Positions 1-12,414 of a stretch of DNA of 64,000 bases are shown one piece after another. The stretch comes from Margaritispora aquatica (Eukaryota; Ascomycota; Leotiomycetes; Helotiales; Discinellaceae), in assembly GCA_007644065.1 (NCBI GenBank), contig VJWN01000006.1, forward strand, positions 868,001-932,000, written 5' to 3'. The notes under the pieces were generated by a model that saw only the letters and a program-made list of their open reading frames with translations, made no database searches and had not been told where the DNA came from. Each line of letters starts with the position of its first letter. Position 1 is the stretch's first letter. The position numbers were made by a program, and so were the translations under genes.

Positions 1-282
1 ATGGCAGCAACGCCATGTATGGAAGATGACAACCGCGAGTCCTTGCTCAATCGGTGTCCTCATCAACTTAGAAAACCACTCAGCATCAGCATCAGCATCC
101 CCACCCACATCAATTCCTGTCAGCAATCTCGCACTTGAAGCCGACCTGCAGCATCGCACCAGACGCAAACACATGATTCCAAACGCCGCGCCCACAATGA
201 CATGCACCAAGCGAAACGAAATCATGCCAACGCCCTCCTTCAATAATGACCCGCACATCCAAGTACGATTATTGAGAGCCAT
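1..282 (-). CDS. possible partial protein, open to left window edge
   Basis: Read on the minus strand, a frame is open from an in-frame TAA near 346 to the window edge, with a first ATG at 282, giving 94 codons without a stop. The translation has a hydrophobic stretch (MISFRLVHVIVGAAFGIM) followed by RLVRCC and an acidic DADADAEWF segment, which could be a membrane helix with a cytosolic tail. I do not recognise the family. The opposite strand also holds a 111-codon frame (26-361), so openness alone proves little. Part of the Asp-Ala repeat comes from a small CAT/CAG trinucleotide repeat near 88-106. Sequence to the left would decide whether this is a real 5' exon. Confidence 0.22.
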   Translation of the reverse strand, partial: MALNNRTWMCGSLLKEGVGMISFRLVHVIVGAAFGIMCLRLVRCCRSASSARLLTGIDVGGDADADAEWFSKLMRTPIEQGLAVVIFHTWRCCH

Positions 283-2209
283 GCAGAGGGAGGTGGCTCC
301 CCCAGAAGTCCCCAGACGAAACGAAGAGACCGCCAACCTCTTGAGTTACCCAAAGTGGTGATTGGCAGACCCTTGGCAGCTGCATCAGTCAGAAAAAAGT
401 CTCTCTCCGCCGAGAGCTCGGGCTCGGTTCGACGTTAGGATCCGACCTTGTGGGATGGATGGATGCTCGAACTCTAAAATCGCTCACCACCTCAACTGCT
501 GCTGCTCCCCGTACAGACAGTACTTGCTGGGAGGAGTAATGCGTGCGAAACACGGCGGATAAAAGTATCGTTATGATTTGCCTAGGTAGGGCAATAATGT
601 CGCTGCCAAACAGTCAGCTTGACAGGGCGGACGGCCGTTGAAGGGAGGTCTGATCATCAGACTACAGGCACTAAGTACCTAGGTAGTTAGTCGTTACGCT
701 CGATACGGCCAGATACATAGATAGATAGATAGCTCTCCGCATACGAGCACCGATAGCTGGTTCGCGAGACAGAAAAGAAGAAGAAGAAAAAATGTGCCAA
801 AATAGCTGGCTAGCGAGATGATGACCCGATCGGGATATGCATCTTGAACGACGGCGACCACCATGTAACCACGTAAATGATGACCTGATGCCCAGCAGAA
901 GCCCAGAAAGACAAAGGCTCATCCCACCTCTCAGAGCCTGTCGGTGTGGTCGTCCAAGAAGCATGATAATTATGAGGCTTGCAGCCGGCATTTGAGACAA
1001 AGGTAAAGTAAGTGTGGTTGAACTGACTTTTGGACATGCACACACACATACACACGCAGACCAACCAGACAGACCAACCAAGCTATCGAAGCTGCACCAT
1101 CGCAACCAACGGCTAAGTAAGCTGTTGTGTCAAAGTCACATTGCAACGAATCGGACTTCTAACCCTGTCCTAGCTCCAAGCTGTCCCTGGTGCTGTATTT
1201 CTCATTCCCTTCCCTCCTTTTCTTCACGCTGATTTGATTGCCATTCACCGTGTGACGGCCGAACTGAAAGCTTTCGCTGCCGAGGCGCGAGGCACAAAAT
1301 TATAATATGGAGCTGATGCGTAATCCAATGTGGGAGAGAAAAATAAGGTAAGTAATCAATTTCCAATCCGGGCAATCATCGATCGAACAAGGAGTCTGAT
1401 AGGGCTGCTCGCCAAAAGAATGCAAATGCCGCACCCGCAAAGGCACTTGTCCGCTTACGGGGTTTCGAGGATTTGTCATGTAGCTTTGGCGTTAAGTCCG
1501 AGGTCCGGTTAGTCCATGGAAACGGGGAGCGGACATGAAGTCGAGTAGTTGAGTGGGTCTGAAGTTGAGTTCAGAGAAAAGATATTCGAAAAATTGACTT
1601 TGAGGGGATGAGCATTGATCTGTAACTCACTAAGCATAATAACAACAAGGTCAAGGGTCTTTATGAAGAGTGAGTTTGTCCACATCCTAACCTTGTATCT
1701 GGAGATCGCTTGTGACTGACACACTGAGTTGGGTTGGAGGCACCTGATAGAGGATGTCAAAGCCGTAAATTTCAGAACAATAAGATGGAATTGAGAGAGT
1801 TGATTTGATTGATCGCCGGATCCTTCAGTTTTGAAGAATCAACACTGTGTATCGGATAACTAGTCAACTTGCGTTGATCTTTTATGATATCTATGAACCT
1901 AACCTAGGTGTATAAACTCCGTGTGCCATGCATACAAAACTCCCACCAATGCCCATAAATCCATCTTACAATCCGCCTACCAATTCATTAGGCATTATGA
2001 TGGATGGGAACCATCAAAACAAGGAACGCTTCCAATCCAGCAAACCAAACCAATACGCCGAGTGGTATATTTTCCCCAAAACAAAAATGAAGAATTTCAA
2101 GCAACCCGTGTTGCACGTCTCTTCTCATACGCAATCTTGGTATCCAGGCTGTGTCTCCTCGGATTGTAAACAATGCGGTGTGCGTATGTAAATTTAGTAA
2201 AAGAATAAG
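283..2209. other. intergenic, no gene recognised
   Basis: About 1.9 kb without a supported gene. Several short frames on both strands overlap each other and look random in composition. The stretch holds two copies of the octamer CTAGGTAG (582-589 and 679-686), a short GATA tandem (about 717-731) and a CA-rich run near 1037-1056. It lies downstream of the minus-strand transcription factor and probably includes its 3' UTR. Confidence 0.5.
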
Positions 2210-3765
2210 TTATGTACCCGTAGAAAAATTGCAATACAAGAACAACCGAATCATGAAGGTGATTGACCGTGATGTGGACCATAATTGAAGCTGATGTGCA
2301 TTGCTACCAATTGGTAATGCTTGCTGGTTGTGGCGAGAATGGATTTCTTGGTGGTGGTAAGGGATGTCGTCGAATGGTTGTTCCTTGGGTATCACAGCAA
2401 TGTCGGCAGTATCAAGACTTCGAGGAATTCTAGCGTCGACTGCTGAAGGTGTGAGAAGCAAAAGAACCACACACTTGAAAACATCACTGTAAGCAAGATA
2501 CACGTCCGGCTGAGTTGGCGTACGTAACAGCAAATTCAGTCGGATTGCAGAGCATGGCCGGTGTGATGGTAGGCTCATCATAGTTCATGCTGGTGCTTAC
2601 TTGCATCTGGACGACCGGCGCATAAGGACTGCCGAAAGATGATAGTTGTGATGTCCTGGCAGAATTGTACTGTCCGGGATGTGAGAGGAAGCTTGCGGTA
2701 GTTTCGAGTGCGTGGGGGTCAGTAAGAAAGCCATCGCCTGTTGACCATACTGGGAAGGAAGAGGAATTGGAAAAGGATGCCTCTCCGTAAACTGAGGACA
2801 TAGAACATGTGGAGTCGACCGAGAGTCTAGGTTGATATTCCTCCTCCCCAAATGGCTTCTTTTCCTCAAGCTGCATTGCATCCATCTCAAATTCTTCATA
2901 CCCAGTATTTGCTAGTGGCATAAATTCGTTCGGTGGTACAGGCATAGGTAGTTGTCCTTGGGGCCATAGCATTTGATTGTATTCTTTCGATAAACTCGAA
3001 TCACCACTTTCACTACTGCTCGCTCGGTCTGTGCGATCCAGAGATGGCGAGCTCGCAGATGCATCACTCGAGTGTTTGCGACTCCCAGCAGCCTCAAATG
3101 CCCTTTCTTGTGACGTGGATTGCAACTGTTCCCGCAGCTTAGCTAGATCATCGGCTCCCTCTGGAAAGGCACTTGGTAGATCTGATGCTACTCGTATACA
3201 TCCAAGTTTGGAAGCGATATCATGGATTACTGGCAAGTTTTTATCGTTCATATCTGGTTCACCCAAGTCCCATGGTTCCTGGTTGCGCACCATCGTGTAC
3301 AGCTTGTGTACAGTAGCGATCAAAGAGTACTGGTTGTTCTCGAGAACCTCCGCGTAACTGAAATATCGTTAGCTGCAACTTGAATTTAGATTTAAAGACA
3401 TACCCTCTTGGAGTCTGTTTAAATTCTGCTTTTTTCCGGCTTCCAGCTGTACATACCAGACCATCGTCTTTACACCTTTTGCAAGGAGACTCACCATCGC
3501 ACTAACAGCTCTGTCAGTCATAACCTTACCGAGATGAGAGTTCAAGATGCCTTACCTTTGTTTTCTTCATGCGACATCTTTCACAGGCTTTCCATACTCT
3601 TTTATGTCTCCCATCTACGAGTACAGAGGTGTGATTGTTAATCGGCGTGGTTCTTTTCGCAGCTCGACTTAATATCTTGGGTGGAGCGGATGATCTAGAG
3701 AGTTTGAGAAGCTTCTTCGCCAAAGGCGACTTCTCATCGCCTATTGGATGCGGAGGACCAGACAT
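2210..3765 (-). CDS. Zn(II)2Cys6 fungal transcription factor
   Basis: A nuclear, sequence-specific transcription regulator of the Gal4-type binuclear zinc cluster family. Exons are 3765-3556, 3501-3404 and 3357-2504, then probably 2442-2210. The zinc cluster is split by intron 1 right after ACERCRMKKTK; the next exon opens with Cys, giving C-x2-C-x6-C-x5-C-x2-C-x6-C at about residues 61-87. Basic residues after the sixth Cys (AGSRKKAEFK) resemble the usual linker. The rest is Ser/Gln/Met-rich and looks like a disordered activation region; I see no fungal-specific TF middle homology domain. Without the last splice the protein stops at 2484 (393 aa). With the 61-nt intron, which has a strong pyrimidine-rich acceptor, it is 464 aa and gains a protein-like tail containing EQPFDDIPYHHQ. 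It resembles proteins annotated as fluconazole-resistance-type regulators, but the target genes cannot be read from sequence. Confidence 0.85.
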
Positions 3766-6700
3766 TCAGTTGATTTGATATTGTGTTAGAAGTTGGTGTG
3801 GAACATAAATGTCTGGGAGGCCAGGTGATTTAAAGACTTGTAGTAATCTTGACTTTGTTGGTGAAGTGAGTTTGCTGATTCATAAAACTCAACGAAGATC
3901 CGGCCGGGATGATTGTTATATCCGAGCGGGAGGTATCAAGACCGTGTGCTTAGGGTCGCGAACCAACAATGCCTGCCCGTATCTCTGAATCTGGATCTTT
4001 TGAATATCGATTTATCGCTCCCTAGGTCAGATGTCAAGAGTACAAATGGATTGATTGTTTGATGGTGAGTAAGTGAACAGGTGCAATGGGAACAGGTCAG
4101 GGCTGTGTGCAAAAGAAAAAAAGTGTGGGCAAACGAGCAGAGGAAGAGGTACATATACAGAGCAAGCTGTCATCATATCCATCAGCATCATCATTGAAGT
4201 GGAGTGCCTAGGAGGCTAGAGTATTAGCTAGGGTAAGTACTTGAACAAGGACGTTTGTCCTTGGGCAAGAGCTAAAGCTAAAGACAGACAGAATGCCCCT
4301 ACCTCTCTCCTCTCTCTCCTCTCTTTACCTGGACTTCGGAACGGGGTTGGTGCAGAGACCGAGAAAATAATAAAAATAATTAAAATGCCCAGGTTACGCT
4401 ATGCAGTTAAAGTATGTACGGTAGCCGAGTAAGTACGCACACAACCTATCCCATCCAAAACCCAAATTCGGAAATTAACGACGACTAAGCCAAGGAAGGT
4501 TAAGAAAGCTGGATACGCTGGATACGCTGGGTACGATGCGGGACCAAGGATTTGTGAGTGCCACGAGAGCGAGAGCGAAACGCACTCAACTCGGCTCGGA
4601 TTCAGAAGTTACCCTGGCCCTCTCATAATTCCAAGCCTTGGGTGAAGACCGAATTGCATGTCGGGCTTTGCAACTCTTCATCGAAAAAGCCCCCCCCAAA
4701 AAATTTAAAAAAATGCAATTATTATTAAAAACACTGTGAAATACTGCAGTCGAGACATTTGGCTCGATGGTATGATGTTATTCATAACTTCCTTTGGATC
4801 CACTACCTGGTAGGTAAGTGATCTAGGCCGCATTGTGTTTCTAGCAAACAACGATGTGACTTAGTGTATGAACGACATATCAACTAGTCACGTTGTGCTC
4901 CTGGATTTTATTGGCTTGACTGTCCTTGACCTTGTCTTTAGTTATCGCGTCTATGGAATAATAATATTTTCATGTCGAAGCTACCTCACCGTTCCTTATC
5001 GTTAAAGCTGTTATTCCTCCTGTCTCATCTGATACTTTTGTAATCTTGAAGAGTCCAGTAACCTACAGTCAGCATTGTACCGCGCTTACTGTAGCAGAAC
5101 GTTTGATGGAGTAATCGCTAGCCTCTCATCGAATGAGATTCTCGACCACGTATTGATCTCCAGGGTCTCGACCTCGCTGTTCGAAGCCAATCCACTCCAA
5201 GCTCCTCATCTTAAAAGTGGTATGAGATATTTCTGGCTGTGAAAGAATAGCAAGACTCATATTTCTCGGCCCACGGCACACACGATTAATTTTTGTGAAG
5301 GACGGAACCTTGCTCGGCTATAATTCGATATGTGATTGCAAATCCACTATGATCACTCAGCCTTGTGGTATGGTTTAAGCTGTGAGTTAATTGTATGCAC
5401 GGTAATTTCTCGTAGCGGATTATTTTGAGAGCTTTCTAAAATCTCGATTGGTGTCATTTTGAGGTGCAGCACATGGAAAATCGTCGATCCATCCCTGTAT
5501 ACGGATTTGATATAAAGTTCTTAACGCCGAAAACATCGGCTTGGGTTGTCGGCTCGTGGCAATTCGCTACAAACTTCACAAAAAGAAGACAAACTCTAAT
5601 CAGCGCACTGTCAAAATGCTGGAAGAGTAAGAACAAATACCGCTCTGGAACTTTTCTTCGGCTCTTTTGTGGAAAACACCCTCTCTGCTAAGTGGATGGA
5701 TGAAGTAGGTGGCTGTTTTTAAGCATGTATCTTTCACACTCATCCTATCTCATCACGCATAGACAGCGCTGAGTGGATCATGGTAACTGTACTTTTTGCA
5801 GATCTCGTGGCCGTGGATGCAGGCTTCTCCCATTGTTCTGGAAGTGCCAAGAGCCATTCTTCACGATTAGATGTGCCCAAAGCTTTTGACCTTGTGGAGT
5901 CATGATGACTTGTACCGCACCTCACGATGTGCAGCAAATATTATTCTTTCCTTCCACAAAAGCATTCGGCTTCGGCTTCGGCTTCAACTGCTGTAACGGA
6001 TGACTAGCAGGATGAGTTATTATGATGCCATGGCCAAAACCCATTACATGCTGAGCTTGTTATGGTAGTCTTCATGCTCCTTTACCTCCGTGCGTTGCAA
6101 CATATAAATAGTATCTCTCTATGCAAGAGATAAACAAAGATCGCCAATATCCTTAAACCATAACCATGTTGACACCAACAGGCCTCATTAAATGAAAGAT
6201 TCAGTGTCATCAATATCCGTTGCTCTCTCCGTGCCGTGTATCCATGGGATCCTATTGTCAACATCACTCAATATCACTCACGAAGACTCATAGACGCACC
6301 GAGAGTTTCCCGTGCTTCAGTGATTGATCAACAAATGCCTCAAAATTATCGTCAGGATGGATAGATGCCGTTCAATTACTTCAGGAGGTCATGCGTATCA
6401 TCTGCCCATGTACATCGGGATGAGGTTTGAAAAGAGGATATAATAATATCATGGGTACGCATTCAATGGAGTAGCATACGATACGAATGCAGATTGACTG
6501 CCGTTCTCCCAGAAACCCTAAATCTTCCTTGTCCAGCTTGGCACCAAAACAAAGGGGATAACGGCATCTCGGCTTGAACAACGCCCCGAGTCCGCTCAAG
6601 CCTCGTACGCCTCACACGCCTCAACCTCCGCCCCGCAACGGGATTCGCCAGTAAGCCACTCAATCAATGTCTTGGTTGACGCTAATGTGGCGCTGGTTTC

Positions 6701-9700
6701 GGCCGTGGAATCATGTTTCAACCTCACTTGCACAACTTTGCACAACTATTCGACCGATCCGTGGCCGAATTGAGTTTTGGAATTCCTCGTGTACATCTCC
6801 ATCCCCAGATTATTCGACCAAAGCTTCATACAAGAAACCACCCACTGCAAACAGCTTCTCTACGGCCATCCATCAGACTCGCTTACTCCACAGCATGACT
6901 GTGACAGAGGATGTCAGCAAGGAAATCATATGCTGTCATACATCAAAGACGCTGGTTGCCTTGAAATTAAACACAATTGTTTTGCTCTGAAGGATGAATG
7001 ACTATGCCACTCTGGAAGAAAGATCTTGGGTCTCTATTTTGGACGGAGGAACAATTTTGCGATTGCCCGAGCGGAGTCGAGGTCTTACAAATTGCTCATG
7101 GTTTGCATTATTCAGCACCTTAAACTTTCAAATCGGGGTTTCCTCCGTCAAGCACAATGGAAACCTAGGTATTTTGCACATCAACTTCGTCTTCGCAAGC
7201 ACACGACAAGTGTTGCCATCCTGGAAAACCTGTAGTTTGAAGCTTATTGAGCAATGATTTCCTTGGCCACCACAAGATTGGCGAGTGTTCTTCCTTTCAA
7301 TGGTTTCTTTGGCGGAAATAAGTCTGACAGCTGCTTTGCGATCCTTTCTATCGTCAGCTCTGCTGCATTATACATGGTAGTCATTCGCTCTGTACCGCTA
7401 TTCCCGTATTCTTGCATGCATATCTGTGTAGCACGTGTAATATTCGTGGTGTTGTACTACTGTATTGTACATACAACCTGCTGCAGGTTTCAGCAGTGGC
7501 GAAACTCAAAAGTCATCCACTGAAATAAGACCAGTGGTCCTGCACAACGCTTATGTTTAAACTCTATCCGCCCTCAAATGTTCTCGTTGTTCTGGACTAC
7601 TTTCATATGACGCAGCTCAGGCTCAGTGCAGCTTTCTTCCTCGTACCTGAAAATCTATCGTTGATTGGTCTAATGTCTTGCTTTTTCTGCCTTTTTGCTC
7701 AATTGTCTCGGACATCGTTGGCTTCTGGAGCTTATGTGTGCATGGGCTCCTGCGACACGTTCTATCAAACGGAACCTTATACCAGGCTGGAGGCCATCCC
7801 CACATGCCATTTGACCAATTGGCTTCCGGCTTTGTTGCTCCTGCCAGTTGGGTGAGTGATGAGCTAATCACTGTTTCTTCCACCATTCACATGTCTATCG
7901 AGAGGAACATTTGCATGACTCAATCTTTGGGGGAGTCATCATTCTGCCCACGTGCTATCCAGCATTTGTTTTACATTTCTGACCAGTTGTTTGTTAATGC
8001 AGAAATCAAGATCACCTATAGAGCTGGCGATTTTTAGTAGCAAGTATACAAACTCTCCCTAGATGATAGATCTTACAGAGACTATCAGTTGAGAGACAAG
8101 TCGTGAAGATATTCAGCACAAAGCATTACCCTTGATGCAGATTGAGCAGCCACCAACACATTCAGATCCACTGCTATTACCGATCGAGTGTAGACTACTC
8201 AAAGTCCAGACCTGAGCTCTGAGTAATGCAGGTAGGTGTCCAATGAACATTCTGAGCTTGCATGCTATGTTGATGATGGTTGGGGCAATATAAGCGAACC
8301 GAAGTGGCCTAAGCGAGCGAGCCCCTTTCCAATATCACAAGGCACAACATCAGATCTTACCAAGCTCGCCCAAGCATCGCCAGTCTTGTTTACTCGGATG
8401 GTGCAGTTAAGAGATGCTGAAGCTCGCTGGCGACGCTATATCTTTTTGTTTTGAGGATAGTTCAGTGAGCTGTTTTGCATACTACACGTTGTGGTGATGA
8501 ATACATTCATGGTTTACATCACTTCACAAAGCCAAGTGACCCAATTTTGTACTAGTTGTTAGTGCATCCTACATGTTTGTATCATAATCAGAGACAGTTG
8601 TGTGGAGGCGTGGCTCTTGTGTGAGAGATGCACCAATAAACAGGACCAACATGAACCAGGAGCACCTCCTGTCAGTTTAGCTCGACTTCAATGTCGAATC
8701 ATCGTTTCTACCCGGTCAACACTCACTCTTATTCTCAGACAAAAGACCGGCGCGCCATCTCGACTCCAGCTATAGTGCGACAAGCACGAAGCCACCTTTG
8801 GTATCTTAAAATTGGGTATCAGCAGCTTATACAGTACATAGCAACTACGCGGAAAGCTGTGTTCCGCTCGAAGTCTGGAAGCATTCACAGCAATTTTGTT
8901 GGAGACATCGCGGAGCATGTGCGTCAGAGTCAGCCTGGTATCTTTCTATGAGTCGTGCAATATGAATTATAGGCATCAATAGCTTCTAGATCGTCCAGTT
9001 TTGCGGATTTGAACTACATACACTCCTGTTGACAAGCTATCGGCTGCTAGACGGCCGGCACTAAAAGCTTGAGCGGTTAACGATCAAAGGATTCTCTGCC
9101 CCTGTTCAAGGTTTGTGAGCTCTCAACACTTCTCAGGCAGGTTCCCAGCCTGTAGGGTGAAGATGTAGGGTTCCTCTTAGAGCGATGCAGTAAGTCATCC
9201 ACACTTAGCATATCATGGTTAGGGAAGTCAAAAACTTTATCTCAACATCTGAACCACTTGTGTGTTGCTTCTGGATCTGATCCGATCTCTAGATTCCATT
9301 CAAGATACCACATATGAGATGACCATCTTAACCATCGTGACGCGTTTTTGCCTCTTTTGTCATATTCTAAGCGTTTGCGCAGGATCTAACGATAGCTTTT
9401 CGGGTGTTATCCTGTTCAACAGTCGATTCACGATCATGTCAGGCTAATTCCCGTTCACGGGATTAACAAGTGTGGCGTAGTGCGAATTTAGGGCTGCTTT
9501 CGTTCGATCCATAATTGTTCGCTTTCTCTTGGCTTGAGGGGATATGTTAGTGTATCAATCGTTGCCTATCATAGGGCTGAGAATAATGTGATCGTGATGT
9601 AAGAGGGGGGTAGGTCCCACTAAATCAGTTGCTTAGCTTGACAGTCTTTCATCAAACCTTTCGAGAATTGTGTACATGCCAAGTCACCCAGTAGTTCAAG

Positions 9701-11287
9701 GTGACGCTAAGCTGAGGCCCTTGTAAATTGGTCTAGAGGTCGTTAAATGTGAAAGCTAGGTGAAGATTACTTCAGCTTGTGTCTGTCATTTTGCCAACTT
9801 CCTACCTTGAAACCCACCGAGAAATGCTCTGAGCAGCCCTGAAAATTTGTTTCTTTGCTTGAATTATTTGCCATCACCAAAAACTAAGTGGGTGCAGCTT
9901 GTTCAAGTGCGAGGAGTCTCTTCAATCATGCTGCTCGATTCTCCCCACACTTCGTAGGGAGACGGAGTTGATTAAACTAGTGCCCGTCACTAAACACTCA
10001 ACTCTCCTTACGCTATTAGGAAAATCCAGGGGAAGAAATACCCTATCACGCTTACCTAGCTAGCCCTTGGTAGGTGCTCCTGACTCTACCATGGTCGGAG
10101 GATTCATTGATTTACAATAACAGACTCTCACTGACAAGTGTCGAAAATTGGAAGCAGGTCTAGAATTCCTGTTCAACGCACGCATGTAATGATATCCGCT
10201 ATGGCGCCCGCTTGCAGATATTGCCACCTTGCGAGTTAGTTGCTTGTAATTAATCGAGCTTCCAATAGCCGTATCTCAAGTCTCTGTAATGTCTGAGTGC
10301 TCGCATGCACCAAATTCTAGTTGCAGAACCAGCTCACGGAAAAGGGACAAGTTATGACTTGAAATTGAGACAGTGGATTGTGCTATATCATATCCGAATC
10401 TAACACGGCTATTAGACTTGTTAATGAACAACGCCCTATTGACGCTTTAGACAGACGTCTCTTTGGTTTCATAGCTTCCTAGCATCGTTTCGCTCAGTGG
10501 CGTTATATCGTCCCAACAATCAAGGGTAGTCAGCATATGAAGTATCTTGATAGTATCCAGGCAGCAAGACTCTCTTCAGACGAAGCGTAAGGTTTACTAT
10601 AGTGTGGCACTAATTTAGTCAGCTCATCTCTCCACTCCCAAGTAAGTTATACCACTCACATGAAGTAAATATCTAGACGACGTTAAACAAAGCGGACCCA
10701 CACTCCTTAGCTTTCCGGCACATATGTACCGTAGTCTTCTCCATCGCAGGTTTTCAACACGTTGCTGCGAGTGTGTGGGCCATTTTCAGAACTGTGAGGT
10801 TCTCAACTGGATCCTCTGCACGCTTGTGGAAGTTTCAAACCTTGTGGATTGAAATGGTGTACGATATGAAAGGCCTCTGCCAAGATGGCTATTCTCGTGA
10901 ATACTTTTGTTGATTGTGCGCCTTCGAAGGCATCTTCACATCATACATGGTGAGTAATTCCTAATAATTCGGATCGATCTCAACATGCTTTATCATCACA
11001 AGGAATATCTAGACCTACAAAGAGTCAAGGTCGAGACTGTGCCATGAAACGAACACGGCGAAATTATTGGCTAGAGTAAATTTCATTGTTCTTGGGTGAT
11101 TGGAAAATGTTGAATTGAAGGTTGTTGTTTTACCTCAAATACTTAACCTGTGGGGTACATTCGCTAGATGATGGCCCCTCGATATCAAAAGATTTTGATC
11201 TTATAGATACTGTGCACTCTCGTGGCGAAACTTGGTAAAAGAAGTAGGTAGGAAGACAGCTTGTATTGAATCTAGAAATGCTACACT
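3766..11287. other. long gene-poor stretch
   Basis: About 7.5 kb without a gene I can support. The part up to about 4.4 kb should hold the promoter and leader of the divergent-side Zn2Cys6 gene. Further right the sequence is stop-rich in all frames. The longest frames (for example 6667-6990 and 7678-8037) are short, overlap on both strands and have no domain-like composition. A tandem of GGATACGCT lies near 4510-4530 and a C/A homopolymer junction near 4690-4715. No transposase, reverse transcriptase or terminal repeats were seen. An old, mutated element or a non-coding RNA cannot be excluded. Confidence 0.5.
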
Positions 11288-12414
11288 TTAATCACTATCC
11301 AGAACCACAACCTCGGCCTCAGCCTCTCCAATGCTTTCAATGCTCAAAACATCACCAGCATTAACCCCACTAACAAAAGCACCATCTCCTTCTGATAGCA
11401 CAGCTCCCTCTCTTCCATCAATTCTAATCTTCGAGCTCCCATTCTTTGTCATAGGAAGGTGGATGTAGACTTTTCTGTCATTGACCTTCCTGACTGCATT
11501 CGCTCCAACTGTCCACTTGAAGCGCTTATCCACACCAATGATTCCTGCTGCCATAACCAAATCCGCGTGGATGGGGATTGTCTCTGGGAGGGTAGCTTCT
11601 GCCACCTTTTCCTCTGCTGGTGTCGCGGAAGGACCAGCTTTGAGCGGAGAAAGGATAGGCAGGAAGGCGGCCCGCTTGGCATCTTCTGAGAAAGTCTTGG
11701 TGTGGTATCTTGGAGTAAGGCCACGCTTCCATGGAAGAGCCCAAATTTGGAGGAAGTGAACTTGCTCGTCTGATTCATTCTGTTCGGAGTGCGATATACC
11801 TGTTATACGTGTTAGTATTTTCCATCGTGAACATTTCATTTGGGATAAAACATACCAGTTCCTCCTGTGGTAAATTGTACATCACCTCTCTTCATCCTGA
11901 AGAAATCATCGCCCTGTTTACCCTCTGCGCCCTTCTTGATCATTGAATCCCGATGCGTCAACTCTCCACTAAGAATGTAGCTGAAGATCTCAGCATCGCG
12001 ATGAGGATGTGTTGGGAAGCCATTCTGGGCGTCGACTCTGTCTTCGTTGAGGACTCTCAAGGAGCCAAAGTTTTGGTACCGTGGATCGTAATAGTTTGCG
12101 AAGGAGAAGGTGTGATAAGTGTTGAGCCAACCGTGGTTCGCATGTCCTCTGTCGCTGGATCGACGTGGTACAATTTTTGCGTGAGCGAGGGCTTTCGACA
12201 TTGTGTTCTTGACGACGTTGGCAGCAGTCATATGCGGTTTTGCTGGGGATGTTTGGATGATCGATGTATCTATTATAGGATCTGTAACTGTAGGTTGCTG
12301 GGTAGGGAGGTAGTTGAAGCTTTTCAAACTATTGTAGAGATCTAGGAGCGGGGTCTTGAAGATGATGGAAATTGATGCAATGAAAATGGCAATTGTGATC
12401 AGAAAGAGCTTCAT
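11288..12414 (-). CDS. pirin family protein with N-terminal membrane anchor
   Basis: A cupin-fold iron protein of the pirin family; members act as redox-sensing co-regulators or quercetinase-like dioxygenases. Exons are 12414-11856 and 11799-11288 (356 aa); the intron carries a consensus ACTAAC branch site. The start is the ATG giving MKLFLITIAIFI, because the frame upstream has no other ATG. Residues 1-20 form a hydrophobic signal anchor, unusual against the soluble textbook pirins. The pirin core begins near residue 84 (RRSSDRGHANHGWL). Metal ligands are visible as HPHRDAE (His136, His138) and, across the splice, GISHSEQN (His190, Glu192). The C-terminal cupin half ends in an acidic VVVLDSD. 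If transcription began downstream, an internal Met near 62 or 72 would give a soluble form, so dual localisation is possible but unproven. Confidence 0.9.
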
